A stretch of DNA of 30,929 nt. Origin: JANRKH01 sp033763595. GTDB taxonomy: Bacteria; Pseudomonadota; Alphaproteobacteria; Rickettsiales; Rickettsiaceae. The DNA lies in NCBI GenBank assembly GCA_033763595.1, contig JANRKH010000033.1:1-30929 (forward strand). Reading direction: 5' to 3'. The notes beneath the pieces were generated by a model, which saw only the letters and a program-made list of their open reading frames with translations, ran no database searches and had not been told where the DNA came from. Shown piece after piece: positions 1 to 8,332 of the stretch. Made by a program: the position numbers and the translations under genes. Within the stretch, counting starts at the first letter, position 1, and each line of letters opens with the position of its first letter.

Positions 1-39
1 GGGTCTAGCGTTTTTGATCGCCGTATTTGTAAGGTACAT
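1..39 (-). CDS. Tyrosine recombinase/integrase, N-terminal fragment cut by window edge
   Basis: Only the first 13 codons are in the window. Reading leftwards from an ATG at 37-39 they give MYLTNTAIKNARP. This fits the opening of P4-type phage and island integrases, whose Arm-DNA-binding domain (DUF4102 type) typically begins like M-L-T-D-T-A-I-R-N-A-K-P. The position supports it: the gene starts about 165 bases downstream of the 3' end of tRNA-Ser(GGA), the usual arrangement for an island whose integrase sits beside its tRNA attachment site. No clear Shine-Dalgarno precedes the ATG. The remainder, including the catalytic R-H-R-Y domain, is off the left edge, so intactness cannot be judged. 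The call rests on a 13-residue match plus context. Confidence 0.6.
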   Translation of the reverse strand, partial: MYLTNTAIKNARP

Positions 40-42
40 TTT

Positions 43-100
43 GGGGGTAACAGGTTTTTGAGTTGGGGTAACTCTTCAGAAAGTTACCCCCAGTTACCCC
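43..100. repeat. Four GGGGTAAC-type sites between integrase and tRNA-Ser
   Basis: The motif GGGGTAAC/GTTACCCC occurs four times: plus-orientation copies at 43-51 and 65-73, reverse-complement copies at 82-90 and 92-100. Copies two and three form a perfect 9-bp inverted repeat with an 8-base loop (65-90). Just upstream of an integrase start and beside a tRNA attachment site, they fit arm-type recombinase binding sites or an excisionase/autoregulatory operator. The function is inferred from position and spacing only. Confidence 0.55.
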
Positions 101-205
101 AGGATGTCAATAAATCGCCTCGGACGACCTCGGACTGGAAATCCAGCCTAGTCATTGTATTTCATATCAATTTTGGATTTCTTCGGACTTCCCCGGAGAG
201 GGAAG

Positions 206-293
206 TGGAGGAGGGAAGGGGATTCGAACCCCTGACACGTTGCCGTGAACACACTTTCCAGGCGTGCGCCTTAAACCACTCGGCCATCTCTCC
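206..293 (-). tRNA. tRNA-Ser (anticodon GGA)
   Basis: The reverse complement folds as a class II tRNA: acceptor strand GGAGAGA, D arm with GCCGAG, anticodon loop with GGA, a long serine-type variable arm, T arm GGGGTTCGAATCCCC, and an encoded CCA at 206-208. Two oddities are visible. Acceptor pair 5-68 is an A-C mismatch (289 against 214), and the discriminator is U instead of the G usual for bacterial tRNA-Ser. Both lie in or involve the 3' part, which faces the integrase at 1-39. An integrating element could have replaced that part. A 6-bp hairpin at 188-205 follows directly. Confidence 0.93.
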
Positions 294-578
294 TATATTA
301 GACCTCTTCGTAAAACTTAAGTCCTCTGAGCAAGTCCTATGGAATCACTCGGGAAGAGCTTGAGGCGCATTGGCGTAGCCCTTTTGACCTTAAGGATTCT
401 GGTGTTATTCGCACGGGCAGGGCGATTGCATATAGGAGTAGAGTTTCCAGAGGTCTACTTTAGTTCTTTTAAGTTTCCGCTCGACTTATCTAAGATGCTT
501 GAGACTTCTTTCATTACTCTTAGTCCTAGTCAATTTTGTCCTAGTTAATTTTTAGATTTGGTACTATACGATAAAAAA
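294..578. other. Gap between tRNA-Ser and tRNA-Pro
   Basis: No convincing gene was found. An open frame at 339-548 has no recognisable domain and no Shine-Dalgarno, and is treated as chance. The stretch has an inverted pair AGACCTCT (near 300) and AGAGGTCT (near 451). At about 555-566 it has a sequence like the right end of repeat family F (TAGATTTGGTA), so a decayed repeat may end here. Confidence 0.4.
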
Positions 579-655
<77 letters not shown>

Positions 656-681
656 ATATTAAATTATAATACTAAGTTATA

Positions 682-927
682 ATACCAACTCCCATTTTTA
701 AATATTTATGCGACAGCTTGTCTTATACATAACATATAATAGACTTCGTGATTTACTTCTTAGCAGAAGTCTCCTAAAAACTCTACTTTTCGCGGCAATT
801 GGGTCCTTACGCATGTAGAAGGGTCCTTCACACTCCGGTCCTTCTCTCCGTGTTCTCATAGGGCTTGCTTGCAGGGAAGCTAAATTTGATGGAGAGGCCT
901 AGTATTATCTAATTCTTGTATGATATC
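682..927. repeat. Family F palindromic repeat, decayed copy
   Basis: The left end ATACCAACTCCCATTTTTAA matches the left end of other family F copies (4056, 23427). The right end, near CCTAGTATTATCTAATTC, matches their right part, but the final GATTTGGTAT is degraded to GTATGATAT. The interior is much longer than in intact copies and differs from them, so this is a diverged or expanded copy. The right boundary is approximate. Confidence 0.45.
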
Positions 928-1043
928 ATATTACATAAGTCTATAAAAAAATACACAGAAAGATTAAAAAAGCAAGAGTTAATAGAGATTGATTATCTTA
1001 TTTTATTATCCAAATAAATCTAATAAAGCATCTCACGCTGCTA

Positions 1044-1145
1044 TAGTCTTTTAGGTTGGATTAGATACTAGGCGCGAGGAGAGAAGCCTATGAGTATTAG
1101 GTGAGCGACGAGTCAACAACGTAGCTAATTCAACATAAAAGACTA
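1044..1145. mobile_element. Family M MITE-like element, copy A (102 bp)
   Basis: The ends are inverted repeats: TAGTCTTTTA at the left and TAAAAGACTA at the right, extending inward to about 21 bp with two mismatches. TA dinucleotides at 1042-1043 and 1146-1147 look like a target duplication, as made by IS630/Tc1-mariner transposases. The element has no coding capacity. Read base by base it appears identical to copy B at 11526-11627, implying recent movement or conversion. Confidence 0.85.
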
Positions 1146-1382
1146 TATGATAGGATTTTGCAATACTTTACCTCTTTTGCATGCTTTGTTTTGCTTTGAA
1201 TTTGCTGGATCGCAGAAGTGCGCATAACTCTTCTATGCCATAATCTGTAATTTAAGCACTCAGCTTGCTTCTTATCACTGCTTATATCAAATATTACCTA
1301 ACAGTTTTTGGTTTGCCGAAAAATTCCTAAGTTGATGGGTTTTTGGCAGAAGTCTAGATGAATGCGAATAAATAAGTATAAA

Positions 1383-2615
1383 TTAGTTAAGAATGTATGC
1401 TCCTTTATTATTAAATAATATTATTTTTCCGGCGCTTATACAGAATGACTTTATATTTTTGGGTATACTGAATTTTTTAACGACCTCTCCATTTTGCGTA
1501 TCAATAGCATACCCGTACCCCTCATCCGAAAAAGCAAATATTTTTGATCTTGTTACAAGAGGTGGGGTAAAAATCGCAGGAGAGTATGTGCGTGATTTTT
1601 GTGCTTCAAGCAGGTTTGTAGCCCAAATTACTGAACCATCCTCGTGCGAAATAGCAGCAATTTGGCCTCTGTTATTTATTACAAATAAATCACCAGCTGT
1701 TGTCATAGAGATAATATCACTAGCCTCAACTGACCATTCTTCTAATGGAATCCTAGCATCTATTTTTACAATTGAGCCAGAGGTTGCAACATATAAATAT
1801 TGACCAAATATTGCTGGCTGGCATGTAAAATCAGCTGGTTCAGATCCAAGTTTAGTTTTTGCTTGTTTTAAAATATCTATTTGCCAAAACTCCCTTCCCG
1901 TTTCAGATTCAAATGAAATGATCTGACCAGTCGTGAAGCCAGATATTAACTGATTACCTATAATGACAGGGGCTTTATCTGAGTTTGTCGAAATATACTC
2001 AGACCATGTTTTATAATTCCATAATTCTCTTAAACTATTCAGATCATATGCATACAAATTATTGTTCGCAGTTTTAATATATAGTTTATCACCTCTTATA
2101 ACCGGATATTGTTTTACTAAATCTGGCAAAGAATATTTATTGAGTATATTACCCGTTTGTGCAGATATTTTGTACAAACTTGTGTTATATGTGACAATGA
2201 CATAGTCGTTACTTGCGACTAATGTAGATGTAACGATGCTTTTATTTATGTTGTCTATTTTCACTACCCAGTCTGTCTTTTGCGATGCCAAATCAAAGCA
2301 CTTCACGTTGCCATTTTTAAAAGCTGCATATAATTTGCCTCCCCTTACAAATGGCATAGCAGAAAAGCTATCAGACCCAAAAGGTAATTTTTTTACTTCA
2401 AAATTTGTAATATCATTTATTTTTTGAATATATCCGTTTGAAACATAAACAAAATGATTGCCAAAATTATCATCTTCAAGAGTCTCTGAAAGTGTAATCT
2501 CTTTTTTGGAATTAGGCATAAGTATTGTTGTGAAATCAACAATACTGTTAATTTTTTGAGTTCCTGAGCATGCTTCTAACAAAAAGAAAAAAAATAAAAA
2601 AATTATATTTTGCAT
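1383..2615 (-). CDS. bamB: BamB-like outer-membrane assembly lipoprotein
   Basis: The 410-residue protein is predicted to be a BamB lipoprotein, a beta-propeller scaffold of the BAM complex that inserts outer-membrane proteins. It starts with a hydrophobic signal and an LEAC lipobox, giving lipidated Cys16; the Glu at -2 is unusual but tolerable. The rest consists of PQQ-type blade repeats, each with hydrophobic strands and an Ala/Gly-x-[DN]-x-x-[TS]-G-x-x-x-W pattern (for example ESETGREFWQ, HEDGSVIWA, DTQNGEVV). The length is close to the usual BamB. It is the last gene of a three-gene minus operon, one base after the TPR protein, and shares an envelope theme with cpoB. A general PQQ-repeat lipoprotein is the alternative. 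Confidence 0.85.
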   Translation of the reverse strand: MQNIIFLFFFFLLEACSGTQKINSIVDFTTILMPNSKKEITLSETLEDDNFGNHFVYVSNGYIQKINDITNFEVKKLPFGSDSFSAMPFVRGGKLYAAFKNGNVKCFDLASQKTDWVVKIDNINKSIVTSTLVASNDYVIVTYNTSLYKISAQTGNILNKYSLPDLVKQYPVIRGDKLYIKTANNNLYAYDLNSLRELWNYKTWSEYISTNSDKAPVIIGNQLISGFTTGQIISFESETGREFWQIDILKQAKTKLGSEPADFTCQPAIFGQYLYVATSGSIVKIDARIPLEEWSVEASDIISMTTAGDLFVINNRGQIAAISHEDGSVIWATNLLEAQKSRTYSPAIFTPPLVTRSKIFAFSDEGYGYAIDTQNGEVVKKFSIPKNIKSFCISAGKIILFNNKGAYILN

Positions 2616-2616
2616 T

Positions 2617-3264
2617 TTAAGAATTTGTTTGGACTAGAATTATATTGATTTGAGCCTTAAACTCTTCAGTAACATTTGGATCGAGCAGTAGTCTACGTAA
2701 AATATCCGAAGAGCTCTTGATATTATTGATTTTTATGTAATATAGCGCATGCATAAATTCAAATATATGATGTAATGGCTGACCTAGTTTCACTGAGGAA
2801 ATATAGTTCTGTAATTTTAAAGCATCAGCGTCAGACAAAAGTTTCTTGTCAAGTAACTCAGAAATCAAAGCTAATTTGCATATATTTTTGGTTATTTCAG
2901 AATTTGCATTGGCAATAAGATGCTCTGCCTTTAGATTAGCCTCATCAATCCTGCCAGCTTTTTTTAGGTTTGCAATAATTTCCATATATGCAAGATCGGA
3001 AACTCCATCATTTTTTTCGATCAAGGAAAGTAATATATCTTTTGCATTTTCTTGCTTATCCAAAGGCGCAAAAAGCGCATCTATTATTAATGAAGTTCTT
3101 TCCTCGGCCTCTCTAAAAATTCTCTCCTGATTCCAATTATATGCAACTAAAGCTAATATAACTACAAGAGTTGCGCCAACTACATACGGAAGGCTTTTTT
3201 TATATAATTCTACAATTCTAGTATATTCTTTTTCTAATCTAACTTCTTTAAGTATGTCGGTCAT
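2617..3264 (-). CDS. Single-pass TPR-like membrane protein (YfgM/DUF2659 type)
   Basis: The 215-residue protein has a charged cytoplasmic N terminus, one transmembrane helix at about 27-43, then an all-helical periplasmic region with weak TPR character (for example LLSLIEKNDGVSDLAYMEIIANL). This layout matches YfgM-like SecYEG-ancillary proteins and the rickettsial DUF2659 family, and YfgM commonly sits next to bamB, as here. The ATG at 3262-3264 directly abuts the TAA of cpoB, and one base separates its own stop from bamB, so the three genes are very likely co-transcribed. The probable role is in folding or handing over envelope proteins. The family call rests on topology and synteny more than motif matches. 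Confidence 0.7.
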   Translation of the reverse strand: MTDILKEVRLEKEYTRIVELYKKSLPYVVGATLVVILALVAYNWNQERIFREAEERTSLIIDALFAPLDKQENAKDILLSLIEKNDGVSDLAYMEIIANLKKAGRIDEANLKAEHLIANANSEITKNICKLALISELLDKKLLSDADALKLQNYISSVKLGQPLHHIFEFMHALYYIKINNIKSSSDILRRLLLDPNVTEEFKAQINIILVQTNS

Positions 3265-3993
3265 TTATTTCTTCTGTTTGCATTCTATTCTAGATTTTAG
3301 ACTATTGATCTTATTTTTCAATTGATCAGTTTGCTCGCTAAATTCGGAGTCTAACTTTGCAATTATTCCACAAGCCTCACTCTCTTTCTTCATTTCCACA
3401 AGACACGTCGCAAGCTTCAACAAAGATTCTTGCGCTTTTGGACCTTTTGGCATTTTTTTATATGAGTTAAGAAATTCAAGAGCAGCCTTTTCAAATAGGT
3501 TCTGTCTAAAAAATGCTTCCCCGTGCCAAAATATTGCGCTAGCTATGGGATCGCTATCAGGATATCGTGCTATAAAATCTTCAAATTTTTTCGCAGATAC
3601 TGCATATTCGTTACTCTTAAGGAGTGATAAGGCCAGATCATATTCTTGCTTTTCTTGTTGTTTTTTAGATGGGTCTTTATCGGTATTTTTTTGCTCTTTT
3701 GAGTTTGATTGAGACAGGTTTTTTTTAGAATGTTTGTCCTTTAATGAGGCGGTAGATTCTTGCTTCTGAGAATTGGCCTCAAGAGAATCAATTCTATGCT
3801 TAAGTTCGATTATAACCTTTTCAAGCTTTTCTTGCCTTGACAATATTATGTTTAGTGATTTTGATATCTCGTATATTTGCTCATGAGTATGTTTTGGATT
3901 AAAGCTAGAATCAAAATTCTTAGATTTGATGTTTGATGCACAAACACTTTTACAAAGGGAAGCTAGAGTTATAAATATTAAAATTTTTTTCAT
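3265..3993 (-). CDS. cpoB: CpoB/YbgF-like Tol-Pal associated periplasmic TPR protein
   Basis: The 242-residue protein has a Sec signal peptide (MKKILIFITLASLCKSVCA, cleavage probably after residue 19). A coiled-coil segment at about 40-75 (SRQEKLEKVIIELKHRIDSL) precedes a Lys/Ser/Gln-rich linker. The C-terminal TPR domain includes EYDLALSLLKSNEYAVSAKK and AIFWHGEAFFRQNLFEKAAL, the hallmark order of YbgF/CpoB. CpoB links Tol-Pal outer-membrane constriction to peptidoglycan synthesis. Here it heads an operon with the YfgM-like gene and bamB, whereas in many bacteria it follows pal; neither tolB nor pal is in view. It reads into the operon from a repeat-rich upstream region. Confidence 0.82.
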   Translation of the reverse strand: MKKILIFITLASLCKSVCASNIKSKNFDSSFNPKHTHEQIYEISKSLNIILSRQEKLEKVIIELKHRIDSLEANSQKQESTASLKDKHSKKNLSQSNSKEQKNTDKDPSKKQQEKQEYDLALSLLKSNEYAVSAKKFEDFIARYPDSDPIASAIFWHGEAFFRQNLFEKAALEFLNSYKKMPKGPKAQESLLKLATCLVEMKKESEACGIIAKLDSEFSEQTDQLKNKINSLKSRIECKQKK

Positions 3994-4055
3994 ATTATAA
4001 TTTTGTTTTAAAAGCGCTAAATATTATGTCTCATAATAAATCTAAGAGCTAAATA

Positions 4056-4165
4056 ATACCAAATCCCATTTTTAAGTACTTGCTTCTAGCTCGTCGCTAA
4101 AGGCTTACACGAGAGTAGGCTTAGTGACTTGCTCCTAGTATTATTTAATTCTAGAGATTTGGTAT
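4056..4165. repeat. Family F palindromic repeat, intact copy
   Basis: A 110-bp element beginning ATACCAAATCCC and ending GATTTGGTAT, with short inverted ends. The core contains AGCTCGTCGCT and CTCCTAGTATTATTTAATTC. It closely matches the copy at 23427-23537 and, in the opposite orientation, the interrupted copy at 22535-22740. Confidence 0.85.
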
Positions 4166-4293
4166 AATACTGGGATTTAGCATGTGAGATTCATTTCGGA
4201 TCATTTAATAAACTTTCACTATCTTCTCTGAATCTTAAGGAGATGAGCAAATTCCTCTTGTTTGTAAAATCAAATGAAACGCTAAGGTTTCTA

Positions 4294-4438
4294 ATACCAA
4301 TGCCCATTTTTAAATGCTCACATTTAACTATCAATACTAATTGAAGCTAGACTCGGCCCTGCGTACGTATTTATATAAGCACAATAAAATGCTCACCCTA
4401 AAATTCATATGAAGAGTTTAATTCTAGAGACTTGGTAT
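4294..4438. repeat. Family F palindromic repeat, diverged copy
   Basis: The ends are recognisable: ATACCAATGCCCATTTTTAA at the left and TTAATTCTAGAGACTTGGTAT at the right part. The interior is unlike other copies and longer (145 bp in total). It is an old or rearranged member of the family. Confidence 0.65.
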
Positions 4439-4601
4439 AACGATATAGATATATTTTATATTAGAGTTTTTCATAGATGTCTAATGCAATCTTTTAATAA
4501 CTTTATTTTTCAAATATATTTCAAATTCAATTTAGTGCCGGGTTCCTCTTGTCAAGTAGTTTCTCTATCTCGCATCTTGCCAATGCTAAATCTCTGCTAT
4601 T

Positions 4602-7271
4602 TTATACAGCTTTAGGAATATGCATGAAGTTATCTAAATCATCTTCTTCGCTATTATCCTCTAATTCGCTACAATCTGCTCCTAACGATTCTGATTTTAG
4701 AATAGCAGATTGAGCTGCTGCAATTCTTGCTCCTGCGATTCTATATGGAGAGCAAGATACATATTCCACGCCAAGTTTATCAAAGAATTTGATAGATCTT
4801 GCGTCTCCTCCATGTTCGCCGCATACACCAAAGTAAATATTAGGATTTGTTGCTTTGCCTTTCATGATAGCTTCTTTGATCATAGCGCCCACTCCTTCTT
4901 GATCTATTGAGCCAAAGGGATCGTCTTTGAATATTCCAGCAGCTTTATATTCAGGCATAAAGCTTGATATATCATCTCTTGATATACCATAAATTGTTTG
5001 CGTGAGGTCGTTAGTACCAAAACTAAAGAAGTCAACATGTTTTGCTATTTTATCCGCAATCATTACAGCTCTTGGAAGCTCTATCATAGTGCCTATTTTG
5101 TAATGGATTTTGGTTTTTATCTCATCCATCACATTATTTGCAGTTTTTGTGACTAGATCCTTAAGCACTAATAGTTCTTTTTCATTTGAAATGAGAGGGA
5201 GCATTATTTCTGGGCTGATATCTATACCAGCGTTTTTGACTCTTATTGCCGCTTCTATAATTGCCTGAACTTGCATTTCATATATGTCAGGATGAGTGAC
5301 GCCAAGTCTTGCGCCTCTATGGCCCAACATCGGATTTGCTTCTGATAATCTTTCAATCTGATGAAGGATAAAGCTTTTCTCTAAATTCATTGTAGAAGCG
5401 AGTCTTTCGATCTCATCATCTTCTTTTGGGAGAAATTCATGTAACGGCGGATCAAGTAACCTTATGTTTAAAGATTTTCCGTTAAGTTTGGTGAATAAAT
5501 CAAGGAAATCTTTTAGGTGAAGAGGGTAAATTTGTGATAATATTCTTTTGCGTGATTCAAATGATTCAGCTAGTATCATTTGCCTCATTAAGCTAATTTT
5601 TTCAGGCTCAAAAAACATATGCTCAGTTCTGCAAAGCCCTATCCCGTCAGCTTTAAATTCGAGAGCGGCTTCAAGGTCTGTTTTTGTTTCTGCGTTGGCC
5701 CTTACTGAGATTTTTTTTATTTTATCGGCAAAAGATAATATTTGAAAAAATTCATGTGACTCTTTTGAGTGTGACAGTTTTAAAGCTCCAAGATATATAT
5801 CTCCATTTGTGCCATCAATTGTTATCTCATCTAGTTCGTTTAACGTAATTGATCCGATAATCAACTTTTTATTCTCTAGGTCAATTTGCAGATCTTGGAT
5901 CCCGCAAATACATGGCTTACCCATGCCCCTTGCAACTACTGCAGCATGTGATGTTATACCACCCCGAGATGTGATGATTGCTTTTGACAATGACATTCCT
6001 TTGATATCTTCCGGGCATGTATCATTTCTAACCAAAATCACATTTGATGATTTAGCGTATAGATCAACAGATTCACTAGAAAAAACGATTCGCCCTACAG
6101 CGGATCCGGGGGATGCTGCAAGTCCCTTAGCTATTGGCGTTAATTTATGTTTTTCTGAAATGGATGGATGAAGTAATTCACCTATTTTTGATGAATCTAC
6201 ACGCATGATCGCATCTTTCTCGGAGATTATTCCCTCATTTGCAAGGTCAGAGGCTATTTTTACAGCTGCGAGTGTAGTCCTTTTGCCAGATCTTGTCTGA
6301 AGTATATATAATTGGCCTGATTCAATTGTAAATTCTATATCCTGAAGGTCTTTATGATAGGTCTCGAGCTTTTTTGCAAATTCGCTAAGCTTTAAGTATT
6401 GTTCCTTCATATCTGATGCAAGAAATCCTATTTCTTGTGGCGTATTTTTTCCAGAGACTATGTCCTCTCCCTGCGCGCAAGGCAAAAACTCCCCAAAAAA
6501 CTTATTTTCTCCGTTTGATGGGTTTCTAGTAAATAAAACTCCCGTACCTGATTTTTGATCATAATTTCCAAATACCATAGTTTGTATTGTAACGGCTGTG
6601 CCAAGATGTTTAGGTATAGAGTGAAGTGTCCTATATACTCTAGCCCTTTCGCTATTCCATGAATCGACAACTGATTTTATAGCTATTTTCAATTGATCAT
6701 ACGGATCATTAGGAAAAATCTTGCCATTATCCTGTGCGAATTTTTTATATTCCTTGATGACGCTTATTGGGTCCCTACCTGCAAGATTCTTTTCAAGGCC
6801 ATTAACATTCAGTTTAAGCGCTATTGAAGAAAACATTTTTACAAATCTCAAGTAGCAATCATATGCGAAATTTTTATTCGTTTTCATCGCAAGAGCTTCG
6901 GCAATTGAATCGTTAATACCTAAATTTAGAATAGTATCCATCATGCCAGGCATCGAAACTGCAGCTCCAGATCTTACTGAAATTAGAAGTGGATTTTCAA
7001 GCCCTGCAAATTTTTTTCCAATACGCTGTTCGCAAATTCCTAAATGTTTTAAAATATCTTCTTTGTGGAGTTCATACAAATCAGACTTCGTATCATTATC
7101 TGAAGCAAGATATCTATTTGTAGCATCTGTGGTGATTGTAAAGCCAGGAGGAACGGGTAGGCCGAGTTTGGTCATGAGAGAGAGATTATAGCCCTTAGAT
7201 CCCAAAATGATTTTTTCGCGGCTAGTATTTATGCCTATTTCATCTCCAAAGTTAAAAATATATTTACTCAT
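4602..7271 (-). CDS. ppdK: Pyruvate, phosphate dikinase
   Basis: PPDK interconverts pyruvate, ATP and phosphate with PEP, AMP and pyrophosphate. The 889 residues match the normal family length. The N-terminal ATP-grasp domain has KGYNLSLMTKLGLPVPPGF (about 26-44), SVRSGAAVSMPGMMDTILNLG and FTRNPSNGE. The swiveling phosphohistidine domain has GGITSHAAVVARGMGKPCICG with catalytic His442. The C-terminal PEP/pyruvate barrel has GIGLCRTEHMFF, GHRGARLGVTHP, FFSFGTNDLTQTIYGISRDD and GVCGEHGGD with the catalytic Cys. It looks fully functional. Its ATG overlaps the TAA of ispB by one base (TAATG), so it is translationally coupled. In Rickettsiales, PPDK often handles pyruvate/PEP exchange in place of complete glycolysis. 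Confidence 0.97.
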   Translation of the reverse strand: MSKYIFNFGDEIGINTSREKIILGSKGYNLSLMTKLGLPVPPGFTITTDATNRYLASDNDTKSDLYELHKEDILKHLGICEQRIGKKFAGLENPLLISVRSGAAVSMPGMMDTILNLGINDSIAEALAMKTNKNFAYDCYLRFVKMFSSIALKLNVNGLEKNLAGRDPISVIKEYKKFAQDNGKIFPNDPYDQLKIAIKSVVDSWNSERARVYRTLHSIPKHLGTAVTIQTMVFGNYDQKSGTGVLFTRNPSNGENKFFGEFLPCAQGEDIVSGKNTPQEIGFLASDMKEQYLKLSEFAKKLETYHKDLQDIEFTIESGQLYILQTRSGKRTTLAAVKIASDLANEGIISEKDAIMRVDSSKIGELLHPSISEKHKLTPIAKGLAASPGSAVGRIVFSSESVDLYAKSSNVILVRNDTCPEDIKGMSLSKAIITSRGGITSHAAVVARGMGKPCICGIQDLQIDLENKKLIIGSITLNELDEITIDGTNGDIYLGALKLSHSKESHEFFQILSFADKIKKISVRANAETKTDLEAALEFKADGIGLCRTEHMFFEPEKISLMRQMILAESFESRKRILSQIYPLHLKDFLDLFTKLNGKSLNIRLLDPPLHEFLPKEDDEIERLASTMNLEKSFILHQIERLSEANPMLGHRGARLGVTHPDIYEMQVQAIIEAAIRVKNAGIDISPEIMLPLISNEKELLVLKDLVTKTANNVMDEIKTKIHYKIGTMIELPRAVMIADKIAKHVDFFSFGTNDLTQTIYGISRDDISSFMPEYKAAGIFKDDPFGSIDQEGVGAMIKEAIMKGKATNPNIYFGVCGEHGGDARSIKFFDKLGVEYVSCSPYRIAGARIAAAQSAILKSESLGADCSELEDNSEEDDLDNFMHIPKAV

Positions 7272-8332
7272 TACTCTTCCCTGTATCCTGCAAAATAAAC
7301 AAGTTGTTTTAAATATTCTTTAGCATCTAAATTGTTAGAATGTATCTTTTCCAAGAAGCTTATGCATGCTTCAGTTAGATCTTTAATTTTTTGGTCTAAT
7401 CTGTGCTGAATATTATATTTTGTCAATAAATTTATGACCTCATTAAACTGGTCTATTGTTCTTTTATGATGTTTTGAGAAAATCCCTGATAAAAATTCTT
7501 TTTCTTCTTGGTTACATGATTTTTCCAAATATATCACTGGTAGCGTAATTTTTCCCTCAAAAAAATCTTCTCCTAAATTCTTACCTCTTCTTACTTTTGA
7601 AGCTATGTAATCTAGAGAGTCATCTCGAATTTGGAATATAGAGCCAAGATTTATCCCAAAGTTAAATAAATTCTCTTTTGTGTCCTGGTCTCTATTTGTA
7701 ATCACCGCTCCTATTTTACATGCCGCTGCAAATAATTCTGCTGTTTTGGACGATATAACTTCAAAATATTCTTTTTCAGAGATCAAGTAATTATTTTTAT
7801 TAAGCGTCAATTGTTGAATCTCGCCTTTTGCTATTAAAGAGGATGTTTTGGATAAAATCTCTAGTGCCTCTATTGAATTTGTTAAAACCATGCAGCCAAA
7901 CGCACAGGAAAATAAAAAATCCCCAACTAATATAGCCTCCTTATTTCCCCATATAGAGTTCACTGTTGGCCTAAATCTCCTTTGCAAACTCTCATCTATT
8001 ACATCATCATGAAGCAATGTTGCAGTGTGAATCAGTTCTGTTGCTGCTGCAAGCATAATAGTATTTTCAATTTGATCAGAATGTTGTAAATCTGATTTGC
8101 ATAAATCAGTAGATATCACTACTAGCAAAGGCCTTATTCTTTTGCCTCCAAGGCTAATAAGATGTGATGCGGCTTCTTTGATTAAAGTTTGGCCACATTC
8201 TAATTTAGATAGAATAACCGATGTAACTCTTTCTAGAGAGTTATGATAACGAGATTGAAGGTCTCGTATTAAGTTATGCACATCCAAGTTTTTTGTTAGA
8301 TTCTCGATATTTATTTGATAAGTTTTTGCCAC
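7271..8332 (-). CDS. ispB: Polyprenyl (octaprenyl-type) diphosphate synthase
   Basis: The 353-residue trans-prenyltransferase elongates allylic diphosphates with isopentenyl diphosphate to make the quinone side chain. Visible motifs are GGKRIRPLL (62-70), the first Asp-rich motif LLHDDVIDE (DDxxD at 109-113), RRFRPTVNSIWGNKEAILVGDFL, the second Asp-rich motif FQIRDDSLDY, and GKNLGEDFFEGKITLPVIY. The residues before the first Asp-rich motif are small or aliphatic, as in long-chain enzymes; exact chain length cannot be read. The start overlaps the preceding 540-residue gene by 22 bases and the stop overlaps the ppdK start, so it lies mid-operon. Confidence 0.93.
   Translation of the reverse strand: MAKTYQINIENLTKNLDVHNLIRDLQSRYHNSLERVTSVILSKLECGQTLIKEAASHLISLGGKRIRPLLVVISTDLCKSDLQHSDQIENTIMLAAATELIHTATLLHDDVIDESLQRRFRPTVNSIWGNKEAILVGDFLFSCAFGCMVLTNSIEALEILSKTSSLIAKGEIQQLTLNKNNYLISEKEYFEVISSKTAELFAAACKIGAVITNRDQDTKENLFNFGINLGSIFQIRDDSLDYIASKVRRGKNLGEDFFEGKITLPVIYLEKSCNQEEKEFLSGIFSKHHKRTIDQFNEVINLLTKYNIQHRLDQKIKDLTEACISFLEKIHSNNLDAKEYLKQLVYFAGYREE

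Larger units (their letters stand above)
656..1382. other. Gene-poor region with palindromic repeats
   Basis: This stretch between tRNA-Pro and the end of bamB has no coding frame that I can support. It contains a decayed family F repeat (682 to about 927), an intact family M element (1044-1145), and a small inverted repeat AGACTTC/GAAGTCT (about 742-773). It also contains three short GGTCCTT direct repeats around 805-845. It looks like repeat-driven intergenic DNA. Confidence 0.5.
3994..4601. other. Repeat-rich gap between ppdK and cpoB
   Basis: No supported gene. It contains an intact family F repeat (4056-4165) and a longer diverged one (4294-4438). The open frame at 4409-4615 partly overlaps the diverged repeat and resembles no protein. 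The upstream signals of the cpoB operon must lie in this stretch, but I cannot assign a clear promoter. Confidence 0.5.

Noticed and set aside
65..90. Hairpin as a rho-independent terminator
   Set aside because: No T run on either side, and further copies of the same motif flank it, so recombinase sites fit better.
188..205. Hairpin after tRNA-Ser as terminator
   Set aside because: Six pairs only and no following T run.
58..363. 101-residue plus-strand ORF
   Set aside because: Runs through the tRNA-Ser gene (the EGRGFEPLTRC peptide is a typical antisense-tRNA translation) and the integrase-associated sites.
339..548. 69-residue plus-strand ORF between the tRNAs
   Set aside because: No RBS, no recognisable domain, irregular composition, in a repeat-bearing gap.
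4409..4615. 68-residue plus-strand ORF
   Set aside because: Starts inside a diverged family F repeat and overlaps the ppdK stop; no coding signs.
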